In this document: one piece after another, positions 11,933 to 19,615 of the stretch
Layout: every line of letters starts with the position of its first letter
How positions within the stretch are numbered: the stretch's first letter is position 1
From: an uncultured Aquimarina sp.
GTDB taxonomy: Bacteria > Bacteroidota > Bacteroidia > Flavobacteriales > Flavobacteriaceae
Length of the DNA stretch: 64,000 bases
Direction of reading: 5' to 3'
Assembly: GCA_947498785.1 (NCBI GenBank)
Contig: CANMLS010000032.1
Coordinates: forward strand, 1-64,000
Notes under the pieces: generated by a model
The model's input: only the letters and a program-made list of their open reading frames with translations
Told to the model about the DNA's origin: nothing
Database searches by the model: none
Program-made: the position numbers and the translations under genes

Positions 11933-12005
11933 CACGGGTTGAGAGACTCGAACTCCCGACACCTGGTTTTGGAGACCAGTGCTCTACCAACTGAGCTAAA
12001 CCCGT
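11933..12005 (-). tRNA. tRNA-Trp(CCA)
   Basis: A 73-base cloverleaf can be folded by eye: acceptor ACGGGTT pairs with AACCCGT, the D stem is GCTC/GAGC, and the anticodon stem ACTGG/CCAGT presents loop TCTCCAAA-type sequence with anticodon CCA. Discriminator is G and CCA is not encoded. It sits between tuf and secE, so it is probably cut out of a longer transcript. Confidence 0.95.
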
Positions 12006-12018
12006 ATAACATAAGTCA

Positions 12019-12041
12019 AGGTATTCGCGATACGAATACCT
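12019..12041. other. hairpin between tuf and tRNA-Trp
   Basis: Perfect nine-base arms AGGTATTCG and CGAATACCT flank a five-base loop, 13 bp from the tRNA-Trp 5' end and 22 bp after the tuf stop. No T run follows in the direction of transcription. A processing or partial-pausing hairpin between tuf and the tRNA is my inference. Confidence 0.5.
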
Positions 12042-12063
12042 CAACTTTTATATACAATATGTA

Positions 12064-13251
12064 TTAGTCTAAAATTTCAGTAACCTGACCAGCTCCTACT
12101 GTTCTACCTCCTTCACGGATTGCAAAACGTAGACCTACATTCATCGCAATTGTCTGAATTAGCTCAACAGTAATTGTTAAGTTATCTCCAGGCATCACCA
12201 TTTCAACTCCATCAGGAAGTGCTATATTTCCAGTTACATCAGTTGTACGTACATAGAACTGTGGACGGTAGTTATTATGAAATGGAGTGTGACGTCCACC
12301 TTCCTCTTTTTTAAGGATATACACCTCAGCTTTGAATTTCTTATGTGGTGTTACAGAACCAGGCTTAGTGATTACCATACCACGAGAAATCTGAGTTTTT
12401 TCAATACCTCTTAATAAGATACCTGCATTATCTCCAGCTTCTCCTCTATCAAGGATTTGACGGAACATTTCGATACCAGTAATAGTAGAAGTTAATTTCT
12501 CAGCTCCCATCCCAATGATTTCTACAGGATCTCCAGTATTTGCAATTCCAGTTTCAATACGACCGGTTGCTACAGTACCACGACCAGTAATAGAGAATAC
12601 ATCTTCAATAGGCATTAAGAAATCTTTCTCAACATCACGCTTTGGTAATTCGATCCACTCATCTACAGCAGCCATAAGCTCCATTACAGTATCTACCCAT
12701 TTTTGTTCTCCGTTAAGAGCTCCAAGTGCAGAACCCGCAATTACAGGACCGTTATCTCCATCATACTCATAGAAAGAAAGAAGATCTCTAATTTCCATTT
12801 CTACTAATTCAAGAAGTTCTTCATCATCAACCATATCCACTTTATTCATGAATACAACGATTCTAGGAATACCTACCTGACGTCCTAATAGGATATGCTC
12901 ACGTGTTTGTGGCATTGGACCATCAGTAGCAGCAACTACTAAGATCGCACCATCCATCTGAGCAGCACCTGTAACCATATTCTTCACATAATCCGCGTGA
13001 CCTGGACAGTCAACGTGAGCATAGTGACGGTTTTGAGTTTGGTACTCTACGTGAGATGTGTTAATAGTAATACCTCTTTCTTTTTCTTCAGGAGCATTAT
13101 CGATTTGATCGAAATCTCTTGCTTCAGAAAGACCTGCATCTGCCAATACTTTAGTAATCGCAGCAGTTAAAGTCGTTTTACCGTGATCAACGTGTCCAAT
13201 AGTACCAATATTTAAGTGTGGTTTGGAACGATCAAAAGTTTCCTTTGCCAT
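12064..13251 (-). CDS. tuf: translation elongation factor Tu
   Basis: This 395-residue GTPase delivers aminoacyl-tRNA to the ribosome. The G motifs are clear: GHVDHGKT (residues 19-26), DCPGHADYV, and NKVDMVDD. Switch I carries the normal RGITIN segment. Domains 2 and 3 follow at full length. The gene lies between tRNA-Thr(GGT) and tRNA-Trp, as in the tRNA-tufB arrangement of many bacteria, and is the only EF-Tu gene in this window. Confidence 0.99.
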   Translation of the reverse strand: MAKETFDRSKPHLNIGTIGHVDHGKTTLTAAITKVLADAGLSEARDFDQIDNAPEEKERGITINTSHVEYQTQNRHYAHVDCPGHADYVKNMVTGAAQMDGAILVVAATDGPMPQTREHILLGRQVGIPRIVVFMNKVDMVDDEELLELVEMEIRDLLSFYEYDGDNGPVIAGSALGALNGEQKWVDTVMELMAAVDEWIELPKRDVEKDFLMPIEDVFSITGRGTVATGRIETGIANTGDPVEIIGMGAEKLTSTITGIEMFRQILDRGEAGDNAGILLRGIEKTQISRGMVITKPGSVTPHKKFKAEVYILKKEEGGRHTPFHNNYRPQFYVRTTDVTGNIALPDGVEMVMPGDNLTITVELIQTIAMNVGLRFAIREGGRTVGAGQVTEILD

Positions 13252-13309
13252 AATTATTTATTTAATCTTAGTTATATATTAGTGTTCAATTTAAAAATTC
13301 TGAACCTAG

Positions 13310-13381
13310 AGCCAATGACGAGATTTGAACTCGTGACCTCTTCCTTACCAAGGAAACGCTCTACCCCTGAGCTACACCGGC
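13310..13381 (-). tRNA. tRNA-Thr(GGT)
   Basis: A 72-base cloverleaf: acceptor GCCGGTG/CATTGGC with two G-T pairs, D stem GCTC/GAGC, anticodon stem TTTCC/GGAAG with loop TTGGTAA giving anticodon GGT, and T arm ACGAG-TTCAAAT-CTCGT. CCA is not encoded. It lies just upstream of tuf. Confidence 0.95.
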
Positions 13382-13625
13382 TTTTTAATGAGTATAATGA
13401 CAAACCAGAGCACTTTCATTACATTGAGAAAGAAATCTAATCAATCATTATATTTATGTTAAAAATCCAACCTTAACTAGCTTATAATTAAGATTTGCTC
13501 TATTTCAAAGTAGAAAAACTGAATTAAATCACAATCTACTACTTCATACAGGCTTTTCACCCTGCTTTCTTATACCCAAAAATAAAGTTAAAAACATTAC
13601 CTATTGAAGTAAAGAAAATTCATTG

Positions 13626-13698
13626 AGCGGGAGACCGGGTTCGAACCGGCGACATTCAGCTTGGAAGGCTGACGCTCTACCAACTGAGCTACTCCCGC
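13626..13698 (-). tRNA. tRNA-Gly(TCC)
   Basis: A 73-base cloverleaf: acceptor GCGGGAG/CTCCCGC, anticodon stem TCAGC/GCTGA with loop CTTCCAA giving anticodon TCC, and T arm GCCGG-TTCGAAC-CCGGT. It is part of the four-tRNA run upstream of tuf, in the same order as E. coli thrU-tyrU-glyT-thrT. Confidence 0.95.
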
Positions 13699-13798
13699 TT
13701 TTAGTTCTATATTTAAATACAGAACAGAATTTCTATCTTTAATTTAAAAAAAGCATTCGCAAATTATTTTTTACTAGATACTTCATTTTAAAATTTTG

Positions 13799-13880
<82 letters not shown>

Positions 13881-14009
13881 CGAATTGATAAAATCAATAT
13901 TTCATGATGAACATATGAATTTTGAGTGCGCAAAAATAATCAATTATTTTACAATTCAAAATTCTATTAAAAAAGTTTAATTTTTATCACAAAAACCAAA
14001 CTCTTTTAG

Positions 14010-14083
14010 AGCCGATGGAGGGACTCGAACCCACGACCTGCTGATTACAAATCAGCTGCTCTAGCCAGCTGAGCTACATCGGC
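14010..14083 (-). tRNA. tRNA-Thr(TGT)
   Basis: A 74-base cloverleaf: acceptor GCCGATG/CATCGGC, anticodon stem GCTGA/TCAGC with loop TTTGTAA giving TGT, and T arm GTGGG-TTCGAGT-CCCTC. It is the first of the tRNA genes after the hpf terminator. Confidence 0.95.
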
Positions 14084-14104
14084 TTTTCACTATGTTTTAG
14101 AACA

Positions 14105-14132
14105 TAAAAAAGTCCGCTATTTCTAACGGACT
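14105..14132 (-). terminator. terminator after hpf
   Basis: On the minus strand AGTCCG and CGGACT pair across a ten-base loop and are followed by TTTTTT. It separates the xerC-hpf transcript from the tRNA/tuf transcript that follows. Confidence 0.85.
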
Positions 14133-14184
14133 GCAAATGTATAGAATTTATTTCTTTCACAAAACTATTTTTTAAAAAAAATAG

Positions 14185-14487
14185 TCAAACATGTGCATTT
14201 AATTTTTCCTTTCTTTTTTTCAACTGCCTTTCCAGCGAACTAACACACTCATCCACACCTTCTTCAAAGGATTTGTTGATTTTTTTGATCATAAATTCAT
14301 CTCCTGGTACACTTAATAAAATTTCAGTAATTTTATTCTCTTTACCACTTGTATTCATAACTTTCAAAAAGACATCTGCATGAATTATACGATTAAAATG
14401 AGTTTCTAACTTATCTAATTTACTCTGGGTAAAATTCATCAGCTTCTGATCTGCATTAAAATTTACGGATTGCAAGTTCACTTTCAT
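14185..14487 (-). CDS. hpf: ribosome hibernation-promoting factor, short form
   Basis: This 100-residue protein belongs to the HPF/RaiA (YfiA) family, which binds the 30S decoding centre in stationary phase and silences or dimerises ribosomes. The start MKVNLQSVNFNADQKLMNF matches the beta-strand/helix layout of the family, and the Lys-rich C-terminus (QLKKRKEKLNAHV) fits rRNA binding. At 100 residues it is the short type without the dimerising tail of long HPF. It follows xerC by about 70 bp and ends with its own terminator. Confidence 0.92.
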   Translation of the reverse strand: MKVNLQSVNFNADQKLMNFTQSKLDKLETHFNRIIHADVFLKVMNTSGKENKITEILLSVPGDEFMIKKINKSFEEGVDECVSSLERQLKKRKEKLNAHV

Positions 14488-14558
14488 ACGTTGTTAGTTT
14501 AATTAATTTTACAAAAAAATATTAAGCCGAAAAGACAAATAAACCGAAAACTTATCTG

Positions 14559-15449
14559 TTACTTTTTATTCCTTGGATGTGATTTTTTATACACTTTGGC
14601 CAATTGAGCCACACTATGATGTGTATACACCTGTGTAGCAGCCAAACTGGAATGACCAAGTAATTCTTTTACAGCATTAAGGTTCGCCCCTTCATTAAGC
14701 AAGTGTGTCGCAAAGGAATGTCTCAAAATATGAGGACTCTTTTTTACTTTTGAAGATGCCTCACTAAAATAACCATTTATGACGCGATATACAAGTGTTT
14801 CATAGATTTTAACGCCTTTTTTGGTTAACAATAAAAACGGATTTTCCTGCCCTTCCAACAAAATAGACCTTATATTTAAATACTGTATAATAGTCTGACA
14901 AACCGACGAAAGCAAAGGCAAATACCTTTCTTTACTGCGCTTACCCAATACCTTTATTTGTTTATTCCCAATATCAATATCAGAAATCTTTAAATTTACC
15001 AACTCTATTCTTCGAATACCCGTAGCATAAAAAAGCTCTACAATTAACCTATCTCTAACACTTTCAAAATCTTTATTATCTGTTAAATAATCAAGAACAC
15101 TTTCTACCTCTTGCGTAGAAAAAGGTATTTGAAGTTTTTTTGCAACTTTTAATGCTCGATGCTTAGCAAGAGGGTTTTTATCCACTTGTTCTGTTTTAAG
15201 CAAAAACTTATAATACGTCTTTAGAGATGAAACCTTTCTATTTATAGTCCTATTAGAAACACCTCCACTCACTAAAGTCACAATCCACGAACGAATCTGA
15301 GCGTAATTAGCCTCAGAAATCTTTACTGTATCATATTCTTTTTCAAAAAACTTCAAAAAAGTCAACAAATCAGCTTTATAAGCTTTTACAGTGTGCTCAG
15401 AATATTTTTTCTCCAGAAGTAGATACTCTATAAACTCAGATATAAACAT
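14559..15449 (-). CDS. xerC: tyrosine recombinase XerC-like
   Basis: This tyrosine recombinase most likely resolves chromosome dimers at dif. From the start chosen here (MFISEFIEYL) the product has 296 residues. An N-terminal SAM-like core-binding domain spans about residues 1-85. Catalytic residues are visible at Arg146 (TGIRRIEL), Lys170, His240 and Arg243 (HILRHSFATH), His266 (LGHSS) and Tyr275. An in-frame ATG seven codons upstream lies inside the rpsU terminator hairpin, so the later ATG is the better start. It could be either the XerC or XerD partner; the rpsU-xerC-hpf neighbourhood is the one usually annotated xerC in flavobacteria. Confidence 0.92.
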   Translation of the reverse strand: MFISEFIEYLLLEKKYSEHTVKAYKADLLTFLKFFEKEYDTVKISEANYAQIRSWIVTLVSGGVSNRTINRKVSSLKTYYKFLLKTEQVDKNPLAKHRALKVAKKLQIPFSTQEVESVLDYLTDNKDFESVRDRLIVELFYATGIRRIELVNLKISDIDIGNKQIKVLGKRSKERYLPLLSSVCQTIIQYLNIRSILLEGQENPFLLLTKKGVKIYETLVYRVINGYFSEASSKVKKSPHILRHSFATHLLNEGANLNAVKELLGHSSLAATQVYTHHSVAQLAKVYKKSHPRNKK

Positions 15450-15450
15450 A

Positions 15451-15500
15451 AAAAAACCGTTAGAGAACAAAAGTATGAAACTTTTGATTCTCTAACGGTT
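15451..15500 (-). terminator. rpsU terminator ending at the xerC start codon
   Basis: Arms of 19-20 bases (15455-15473 and 15481-15500), with one bulged base, flank a seven-base loop. On the minus strand the hairpin is followed by TTTTTT, then directly by the xerC ATG at 15449. The hairpin thus doubles as the xerC leader: readthrough mRNA would carry it right at the start codon. Confidence 0.85.
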
Positions 15501-15570
15501 AAAATTTATACTGAAAAACGGTATCTTGTTTCTTCGTAAAGAAACATTATAAAGACAACGCTATTTACTT

Positions 15571-15765
15571 TTAAATTTCTTCTTGATCTCTTAAGTGCTG
15601 AATATATTGCGCTTTTTGGATCTGAGCTCTTCTTTCTACAGAAGGCTTTGAAAACGCCTGACGTTTACGAAGCTGACGCATCGTTCCTGTTCGATCAAAT
15701 TTACGCTTAAAACGCTTTAACGCTCTATCTATATTTTCTCCGTCTTTAACTGGTATAATTAACAT
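15571..15765 (-). CDS. rpsU: 30S ribosomal protein S21
   Basis: This 64-residue very basic protein is bS21, which binds near the 3' end of 16S rRNA. The start MLIIPVKDGENIDRALKRFK and the basic helix KRFKRKFDRTGTMRQLRKR are typical. In Bacteroidota bS21, bS6 and bS18 have been shown to hold the anti-Shine-Dalgarno in a pocket. This gene has a perfect Shine-Dalgarno, unusual in this genome, which fits feedback by bS21 itself. A good promoter lies 36 bp upstream and a strong terminator follows. Confidence 0.97.
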   Translation of the reverse strand: MLIIPVKDGENIDRALKRFKRKFDRTGTMRQLRKRQAFSKPSVERRAQIQKAQYIQHLRDQEEI

Positions 15766-15771
15766 AGTTGT

Positions 15772-15780
15772 ACCTCCTTT
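15772..15780 (-). promoter_or_regulatory. strong Shine-Dalgarno of rpsU
   Basis: The minus strand reads AAAGGAGGT with six bases to the ATG. Other genes in the window do not show such a site. In flavobacteria the anti-SD is normally sequestered by bS21, so a strong SD on rpsU allows preferential translation when bS21 is scarce. Confidence 0.85.
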
Positions 15781-15800
15781 CTTTAGAAATTATTAGGGTG

Positions 15801-15830
15801 CAAATATACTACAAAACTATTACCTGCAAA
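15801..15830 (-). promoter_or_regulatory. Bacteroidota-type promoter of rpsU
   Basis: The minus strand carries TTTG (15830-15827), an 18-base spacer, and TATATTTG (15808-15801), matching the -33 TTTG and -7 TAnnTTTG consensus for the primary sigma factor of Bacteroidota. Confidence 0.7.
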
Positions 15831-15843
15831 GTTTTATTTAGCA

Positions 15844-17223
15844 TTATTTTAGTGACCATATAGAATACCCTTTTGGCGGTGCTTGAATCTTAACCCATTT
15901 TCCTACTTGTGTAGTTGGCTCCCATCCCGAATTACCAGTGTAATCTTTAATTTTCCTATTAGACCAATTTGTCTCGATCCATCTTTCTTGCCAAAAATTA
16001 GAATTATTAATATACACTATTAGTCCACTTTTTTCTTCTCCCCCATTTCTTTTTGCTATATACTCATCATTATCTGTCCAGAGATTTGTTGTACTTCCAC
16101 TCGCAAGGTTATTATGAATCCAAATAAGGTTATTCATTTTTGCTTTATTTAACCAATCTTCATAATCTCTATAAAAAATTACTGGATATCCCTCATGTGT
16201 AAGAATATAGGCATATGCTAATATTTTATTATGAATAATTTCATCTGTATCATGATTTGCCACAAACGTCACTGCTCTAAATCCATTTCTCTTCAATAGC
16301 ATATCACCACTTAAAGCATTTAGATTATCCCCCATAAACGCATCTCTCATTTTATAGTAACACGCAAAGTCAAAAGCGGACATCTGAGCTTGATCTGTCC
16401 ACCACTTCAAAGTATTTACATTACCATCCCAATACTCTCCCACTGCAAATCCTCCTACAGCATCTCTAAATTGTTTTGCAACCCATGGTTCAAATCCTTT
16501 TACATAATCAAATCTCCACCCATCAAACTTCATTGTATTTTTATAATATTTAGCCACAGAGTTTGATCTTTTCCACAACCAATCTTGTACATAATGTTTT
16601 TTATGACTTAAATCGGGAAAACCTCCAAAAAATCCACTATCAGTATTATATTTATCATTAGGATGGAAATCATATTTAGTCCTATTAAATTTACCTGATA
16701 ATGGTGTAAACTCGGTATAGGTATCTTTTCCTGCAAATTCATTAGATTCTAGGTCTCCACCACTATTATGATTAATTACCATATCTGCAATTACACTCAA
16801 TCCATTATTATGTGCTTGCGTAATCAGTGATTCTAATTCTGATTTAGAACCAAAACGTGTTTCAATACTACCCATCTGATCATATTGACCAAAATCATAA
16901 TAATCAAAAGGATCATACCCCATTGAAAACGGGCCGTTATGAGCTTTACTTACTGGCGGTAACCAAATTGCATCTATTCCTACATTGCTCCATGAAGAAA
17001 CTTTACTTTTTACAACATTCCACCAAGTACCTCCAGCTGGAACATCCCAATAGAATGCTTGCATCATTACTCCTGAACCTATTTGTTTCAAAGCTTTAGA
17101 AGAAACCTCTTCTTGTAGTATATTAGTTTCAGGTTCTAAAGAACTAAGAACTTCATCAGTACTACAACTTATAAATAAAATCGATACAGCTAAAAACGGA
17201 TAAAAAAATGAGATTATTTTCAT
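15844..17223 (-). CDS. GH13 alpha-amylase, lipoprotein
   Basis: This 459-residue enzyme is a glycoside hydrolase family 13 alpha-amylase, predicted to cut alpha-1,4-glucans such as starch outside the cytoplasm. A lipoprotein signal ends at Cys20 (LFISC). The four GH13 regions are visible: DMVINH (147-152), GWRFD with nucleophile Asp239, GEYWD with acid/base Glu263, and NHD with Asp325. A C-terminal beta domain with WKVK-type ending follows (GYSIWSLK). It stands alone rather than in a SusCD locus. A perfect LacI-type palindrome 73 bp upstream suggests sugar-responsive control. The polyacidic residues after the Cys fit export to the cell surface, which is an inference. Confidence 0.93.
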   Translation of the reverse strand: MKIISFFYPFLAVSILFISCSTDEVLSSLEPETNILQEEVSSKALKQIGSGVMMQAFYWDVPAGGTWWNVVKSKVSSWSNVGIDAIWLPPVSKAHNGPFSMGYDPFDYYDFGQYDQMGSIETRFGSKSELESLITQAHNNGLSVIADMVINHNSGGDLESNEFAGKDTYTEFTPLSGKFNRTKYDFHPNDKYNTDSGFFGGFPDLSHKKHYVQDWLWKRSNSVAKYYKNTMKFDGWRFDYVKGFEPWVAKQFRDAVGGFAVGEYWDGNVNTLKWWTDQAQMSAFDFACYYKMRDAFMGDNLNALSGDMLLKRNGFRAVTFVANHDTDEIIHNKILAYAYILTHEGYPVIFYRDYEDWLNKAKMNNLIWIHNNLASGSTTNLWTDNDEYIAKRNGGEEKSGLIVYINNSNFWQERWIETNWSNRKIKDYTGNSGWEPTTQVGKWVKIQAPPKGYSIWSLK

Positions 17224-17295
17224 GATTACTCAATATTTGTGTTAAATTATTATCAAATTAAGTATTTAACACATATCAAATGCTTTTGAAATTAT

Positions 17296-17311
17296 ACGCA
17301 AACGTTTGCGT
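17296..17311. promoter_or_regulatory. LacI/GalR-type operator palindrome upstream of the amylase gene
   Basis: ACGCAAACGTTTGCGT is a perfect 16-bp palindrome with a central CG, the form bound by LacI/GalR-family regulators. It lies 73 bp before the amylase start and 37 bp after the acyl-CoA dehydrogenase terminator. No LacI gene is present in this window. Confidence 0.7.
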
Positions 17312-17348
17312 GTTGATAAAATACTCAACATTAACACTTTACACCAAC

Positions 17349-17403
17349 AAAAAAGGCAAAGAGCAATAAAATAATTATGATTTTATTGCTCTTTGCCTTT
17401 TTT
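17349..17403 (-). terminator. very strong terminator after the acyl-CoA dehydrogenase gene
   Basis: A perfect 24-base inverted repeat (17349-17372 and 17380-17403) with a seven-base loop. Its own outer arms supply the T tract in both directions. It begins 21 bp after the dehydrogenase stop codon. Confidence 0.92.
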
Positions 17404-17423
17404 GAGACCTAATTTATCTAGTT

Positions 17424-18590
17424 CTAAGTCGCTGCTTTATATTCTTTCTTATCAATAACTATTTTAGCTATTATTTCTCTTAAAATTTCTGAAGTACCTC
17501 CTCCAATAGGACCAAGTCTACTATCTCTAAGCAATCTTGCCAACGGATACTCTTCCATATAACCATACCCTCCAAGTAATTGCAGGCACTTATAAATGGC
17601 TTCATCTGCTATTTTTGTAGACAGCAGTTTGGACATAGAAGCCTCTTTTACCATATATTGCCCATCATCAAGTCTTTTAGCTACAGAATAATTAAACTCT
17701 TTACACATTTCTATTTCGCTAGCTATATCTGCAACTGTATGACGTAATGCTTGAAACCTATCAATTGTTTTTCCGAAAGCTTCTCGTTCTGACATATATT
17801 GTATCACATAATCTAGCGCATATTCTGCACGAGCATGTGCATTAACCCCCATTATTAATCTTTCTAATGCAAAATGTTGCATAATATATGAGAACCCTTT
17901 GTTTTCTTCGCCCATAAGATTATGAGCAGGGATTTTTACATTATCAAATGCTATTTCACCAGTATCAGAAGCCCTCCATCCTAACTTTTCTAATTTGGTT
18001 GCAGATATTCCAGGGGTCTCTCTATCAATAACAAAGACACTTATACCTTTATTTCCAAGTTCAGGGTTAGTTTTTGCTGCAATCACAAGATAATCACTAT
18101 ACACACCATTGGTAATAAATGTTTTGGAACCATTTATAATATAATGATCTCCTTTCTTTATCGCTGTAGTTCTCATTCCTGCTACATCAGAACCACCAAA
18201 AGGTTCTGTAATCCCTAAACATCCTATTTTCTCTCCTGATATACTTGGGCTTAAATATTCCTCCTTAATTCGATCATCTCCCTCTTTATCTATATGAGTC
18301 ATTGCCAGATACATATGTGCCCAAATAGCAGCTGCAAACCCTCCTGAATTAATCTTTTGTAATTCTTCTAATAAAACAACAGTATAAAAAAGATCGAGTT
18401 CTAGACCTCCATATTTTTCTGGATAGGCAATACCCAAATACCCCATCCCTCCAAATTTCTTCCAAATAAATCGATCAATATCCCCAGTTTTTTCCCATTT
18501 ATCTATATGAGGAGTAACTTCTTTTTTCAGAAATTCTCTAAGGCTTTCTCTAAATAATTCGTGTTCTTCTGTAAAATACATGCTATCCAT
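17424..18590 (-). CDS. acyl-CoA dehydrogenase
   Basis: This 388-residue flavoenzyme introduces the alpha-beta double bond in an acyl-CoA. The FAD/substrate segment LGITEPFGGSDVAGMRTTA (residues 125-143) and the C-terminal RDSRLGPIGGGTSEILREII are typical. The catalytic base appears to be Glu243 in ALERL, as in isovaleryl-CoA and long-chain dehydrogenases; the medium-chain position near the C-terminus is Gly. I therefore favour a branched-chain, aromatic or long-chain substrate over a medium-chain one. It is a single-gene unit with no beta-oxidation genes beside it. The start could be Met1 or Met4. Confidence 0.92.
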   Translation of the reverse strand: MDSMYFTEEHELFRESLREFLKKEVTPHIDKWEKTGDIDRFIWKKFGGMGYLGIAYPEKYGGLELDLFYTVVLLEELQKINSGGFAAAIWAHMYLAMTHIDKEGDDRIKEEYLSPSISGEKIGCLGITEPFGGSDVAGMRTTAIKKGDHYIINGSKTFITNGVYSDYLVIAAKTNPELGNKGISVFVIDRETPGISATKLEKLGWRASDTGEIAFDNVKIPAHNLMGEENKGFSYIMQHFALERLIMGVNAHARAEYALDYVIQYMSEREAFGKTIDRFQALRHTVADIASEIEMCKEFNYSVAKRLDDGQYMVKEASMSKLLSTKIADEAIYKCLQLLGGYGYMEEYPLARLLRDSRLGPIGGGTSEILREIIAKIVIDKKEYKAAT

Positions 18591-18726
18591 ATGACAACCG
18601 CAACTTTTTTAGTTAACATATTACTGTAGAAAGTAACAAACCAGTACAGGAAACCACAATTAAAAACAAGTTTTATGGTTACACATTAGCGATTTATCAG
18701 GAATTCACAGCAATCTTTTCCTATTC

Positions 18727-19599
18727 TTAATTTAAAGTCAAATATAACTTTATTCTATCTATTTTTTCTAAAGAAAAACCTTCGATTTTCCCCAATTCAT
18801 TAAAGTCTGAAATATCACCATTACTCTCTATAAAATCTTTAATATCTAATGCAGTCTCAAAATCAAAATAAGGTACATCCATTAGTTCTTTGACAGATAC
18901 AACATTAATATTCAACCTTTTAATTACTCTTGAAGTCTTTACAGTATATAAGGACAATATCATATTTCTCTGATGATCATAGAGCCCTGAAATATCCTTA
19001 AGTTGTATATCATTTACAAATCCCCCAATCTTGCTTCTATATTTTATGATTCGTTCTGCTACAAAATCAGGTACCTTAATATCTTTTTGAAGTTCTTCTG
19101 AAGTAACTTGATTTAAATCTTTTTTCTCTGCATATGATTTAACTGGGTATTTCTTTTTGAAATTTGTCTTTAGTGTTTTACTTTTTTTGATCCATTCTGG
19201 AAACTTAAATAATGGTGAAATAATTATCAATAGAGAATCTGAGACTTGAGTCACTTTTTTAAATTCTGCCACAGAATTTATCCATTTACCTTTTTCTCTA
19301 TACGCATGTAAACGATCTAATTCTTTGGCAGAAAGACCTAACACATATCCTTTATGATCAGAAATAAAATTAGGGTTAAATGTCGACAAGCTGTATTTCT
19401 TCTCCTTGTTTTTTGCTACTCCCTTAAGAGAATCGATCTGATTCTGAAATTGGGTAAGTTCAACAAAACTACTTTCAGTCAATTCTGGCTCAGGGTAAAA
19501 ATAGTACCCCAATATAGTTAGTAGAAGAATTATAGATAAAAGAAAAATCCCATTTCGAAAACGTGTATGTATTTCGAAATGGGATTTTGTATTTATCAT
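18727..19599 (-). CDS. membrane-anchored helix-hairpin-helix protein, ComEA-like
   Basis: This 290-residue protein has one N-terminal membrane helix (about residues 15-33) and then several helix-hairpin-helix units. Examples are LSAKELDRLHAYREKGKWIN, the segment VPDFVAERIIKYRSKIGGF, and a last one near the C-terminus (MDVPYFDFETALDIKDFIE). The units resemble the DNA-binding HhH of ComEA, so DNA capture in the periplasm is possible. Flavobacterial homologues share the N-terminal SHF-R-GIFLL pattern as I recall it. The gene starts 16 bp after agcS, and its first codons contain a perfect 17-bp inverted repeat. The exact function is unproven. Confidence 0.75.
   Translation of the reverse strand: MINTKSHFEIHTRFRNGIFLLSIILLLTILGYYFYPEPELTESSFVELTQFQNQIDSLKGVAKNKEKKYSLSTFNPNFISDHKGYVLGLSAKELDRLHAYREKGKWINSVAEFKKVTQVSDSLLIIISPLFKFPEWIKKSKTLKTNFKKKYPVKSYAEKKDLNQVTSEELQKDIKVPDFVAERIIKYRSKIGGFVNDIQLKDISGLYDHQRNMILSLYTVKTSRVIKRLNINVVSVKELMDVPYFDFETALDIKDFIESNGDISDFNELGKIEGFSLEKIDRIKLYLTLN
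19544..19588 (-). terminator. perfect 17-bp inverted repeat inside the first codons of the HhH gene
   Basis: Arms 19544-19560 and 19572-19588 are exact complements with an 11-base loop. On the minus strand the stem ends in ATTTTTCTTTTAT. It looks like the agcS terminator but lies wholly within codons 4-19 of the next gene, so it would also control translation of that gene. Confidence 0.75.
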
Positions 19600-19615
19600 C
19601 TACAATAATGTTTTT

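Noticed and set aside
13216-13440. Plus-strand ORF across tRNA-Thr(GGT)
   Set aside because: It overlaps the tuf 5' end and a clear tRNA on the other strand.
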